DNA of 64,000 nt, taken from Hyphomicrobium_A sp965243865. Its GTDB lineage: Bacteria; Pseudomonadota; Alphaproteobacteria; Rhizobiales; Hyphomicrobiaceae. The notes under the pieces were generated by a model. That model saw only the letters and a list, made by a program, of their open reading frames with translations. It was not told where the DNA came from and ran no database searches. Below, in pieces: positions 62,665 through 64,000 of this stretch (the stretch's first letter is position 1; each line of letters starts with the position of its first letter). The position numbers were made by a program, and so were the translations under genes. The DNA lies in NCBI RefSeq assembly GCF_965243865.1, contig NZ_OZ251603.1:2666001-2730000 (forward strand), read 5' to 3'.

Positions 62665-63477
62665 CTAGGTGGAGGCACCCGCCCCACCCAGCGGCCGCAC
62701 AGCCAGCACGGTGGTGTTGTCCTGGTGCGGGTCGCGCATGTTTTCGACCGCGCGGATCAGCGCGTTCGACACCGCCTCGGCGCCATCGGCCGCATAAGCT
62801 GAAATGATCCGCTCCACCTCGCTCGTCTCCAGCGTATGCAGCCCGTCCGAAGCGAGGATGATGTAATCGCCCTCCTCCAGCACCAGCGGCTTGCGCGAGA
62901 TGTCGACGAGGTCGAGCTCATCGCCCGTCACCGCCGAGCGCAGCATGTGCCGGCGCGGATCGGTCTTCGCCTGCTCGGGCGTGATCTTGCCGATCGCCGC
63001 GAGATGATCGAGCTCCGGCGCTAAAGAATGATCTTCATTCAGAAGCGCGATCTCGCCGCGCCGGAACAGCAGCAGCGGACTGTCGCCCACGCTCACCCAC
63101 TCGACGCCCTCGTTGGTGAACACCGCGGCGACCAGTGTCGTCCCCATGCCGGATAGCATCGGGTTCGCCTCCACCTGCGCCGCGATGGAATCGTTCGCGG
63201 CACTCAGCGATTTCAACAGGCGGTCCGAACGTGCGCCGTTCATCCCCGAGTACGCCGAGATGAAGCTGTCGCACACCATGCGGCTCGCCAGCGCGCCGGC
63301 TGTGTGTCCGCCCATGCCGTCCGCCAGCACGGCGACGAGACGCGTGCTGTTGGCGGCAGTCGGCGGCACGTCGGCGTTTCCGGGCGCGCGATCGCGCGGC
63401 GGCCAGAAGGCGCTCGAGTCTTCTTGATAATCGCGCGCGCCTTTGGTGGCGCGGCAAGCGTGGTCGTAAGCCTGCAT
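62665..63477 (-). CDS. PP2C-family Ser/Thr protein phosphatase
   Basis: 270 residues from ATG 63477, which overlaps the stop of the FHA gene. Metal-binding motifs are in place: RDYQEDS, ADGMGGH, ASDGLH and QDNTTVLAV. It would remove phosphate from Ser/Thr in proteins. Together with an FHA reader it points to a kinase-phosphatase circuit, with the kinase likely outside the window. Confidence 0.92.
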   Translation of the reverse strand: MQAYDHACRATKGARDYQEDSSAFWPPRDRAPGNADVPPTAANSTRLVAVLADGMGGHTAGALASRMVCDSFISAYSGMNGARSDRLLKSLSAANDSIAAQVEANPMLSGMGTTLVAAVFTNEGVEWVSVGDSPLLLFRRGEIALLNEDHSLAPELDHLAAIGKITPEQAKTDPRRHMLRSAVTGDELDLVDISRKPLVLEEGDYIILASDGLHTLETSEVERIISAYAADGAEAVSNALIRAVENMRDPHQDNTTVLAVRPLGGAGAST

Positions 63478-64000
63478 CAGTCCTTGGAATCTGTCAGCTC
63501 GGCCCAATCGAAATCTGCTCCGCAGAACGGCACGAACACGAGCTGGGTGCGCCCGATCGTGATCACGTCCATCTGGTTCAGCTCGACGGCGCCGGTGGGG
63601 CGCTTGTCGTTGATCGATACAATATTGGTCTTGGCGAGGTTCGGTACAAATAGGAACGAGCGCGACGAGGAGTCATAGCGCAAGTAGGCTTGCTCTTCCG
63701 ACGAGATCGCATCATCGCCGAAATCGAGCGGGATGCGCTGGTTCGATGCGCGGCCCACGGTGTTGTTGCCCTCGAAGATCGGCCGGTAGCTGCCGAGCCC
63801 CGGTCCGCCGACGATGACCAGCCACCCGACGACAGGATCGTGCTCGAACTCGCCGCGCTTCACTTGAACCTTGCCGCGCACCAATTGCGTGCGGGGCGCA
63901 TCGGTCGTCTCGATGGGATCCGGCGTCGGCTTCGGTGCGCCGCCGCGGACAACGCGCGTCGTCGGAGGAGCACCGAACTCAACGTGCTTGTCCGGAGCCT
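63477..64000 (-). CDS. FHA-domain protein (5' end beyond window)
   Basis: The frame stays open to base 64000, so the N terminus is missing; a TTG inside at 63884 is not the real start. Visible: a Pro/Thr-rich linker (GAPPTTRVVRGG, PKPTPDPIETT) and an FHA domain with NNTVGRASNQRIPL, SSEEQAYLRYD and KTNIVSINDKRPTG, which bind phosphothreonine. It is coupled to the PP2C gene by ATGA. Confidence 0.88.
   Translation of the reverse strand, partial: APDKHVEFGAPPTTRVVRGGAPKPTPDPIETTDAPRTQLVRGKVQVKRGEFEHDPVVGWLVIVGGPGLGSYRPIFEGNNTVGRASNQRIPLDFGDDAISSEEQAYLRYDSSSRSFLFVPNLAKTNIVSINDKRPTGAVELNQMDVITIGRTQLVFVPFCGADFDWAELTDSKD

Noticed and set aside
1..64000. CRISPR array or cas genes
   Set aside because: No regularly spaced direct repeats and no Cas-like proteins were seen.

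Overview
The window is 64 kb of GC-rich chromosome from an alphaproteobacterium, most likely a methylotrophic member of the Hyphomicrobiales (Hyphomicrobium-like). This is an inference from four things: a 402-residue NAD-dependent formate dehydrogenase of the methylotroph type, a bioBFDAZ biotin operon with the alphaproteobacterial bioZ, an hmu-type haem cluster with hmuP and hmuQ, and a cytochrome c/FTR1 iron permease. Both edges cut genes: an RTX calcium-binding protein on the left and an FHA-domain protein on the right.

Layout. 1-5 kb: RTX protein, tRNA-Arg(CCT), a TonB-dependent receptor and a strong terminator. 5-14 kb: ada, a patatin-like lipoprotein, then a TetR regulator divergent from an RND efflux operon (two lipoprotein adaptors and a pump) with a clear 30-bp dyad operator between them. 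14-22 kb: a GST, then haem uptake: hmuP-T-U-V on the minus strand, divergent from the outer-membrane receptor, an IsdG-type haem oxygenase and hutX. 22-28 kb: housekeeping genes (mutT, a BioC/NDUFAF5-like methyltransferase, comF, grxC, a nitrilase-family amidase, DUF1178) and an alkaline phosphatase. 28-35 kb: a GntR regulator divergent from bioBFDAZ, whose genes overlap head to tail. 35-47 kb: opgC, an SGNH hydrolase overlapping it, a GMC oxidoreductase, formate dehydrogenase, an alpha/beta hydrolase, small unknown proteins, FTR1 permease, a palindrome-rich repeat, tRNA-Ala(CGC), yggT, DUF167 and folD.

The most notable region is 47.6-61.9 kb. A 14,280-bp element encoding a large serine recombinase is inserted in comM (yifB). 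The two halves of comM flank it, at 46727-47611 and 61892-62533. Joining them at a shared CAG trinucleotide restores a 508-codon ComM with an intact Walker A motif. The same joining gives an attP with 20-bp arms that match at 17 of 20 positions around a central dinucleotide. The cargo is mostly unrecognised: a four-gene minus-strand cassette headed by a winged-helix regulator with a cluster of short palindromes upstream, a second small serine recombinase, a DUF2971-like protein, a frameshifted protein resembling a podovirus internal virion protein, a membrane protein with a C-terminal helix-turn-helix, and several orphans. No conjugation, replication, capsid or terminase gene was recognised.

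To the right of comM lie a PP2C phosphatase and an FHA protein that overlap by four bases, probably part of a Ser/Thr phospho-signalling locus.
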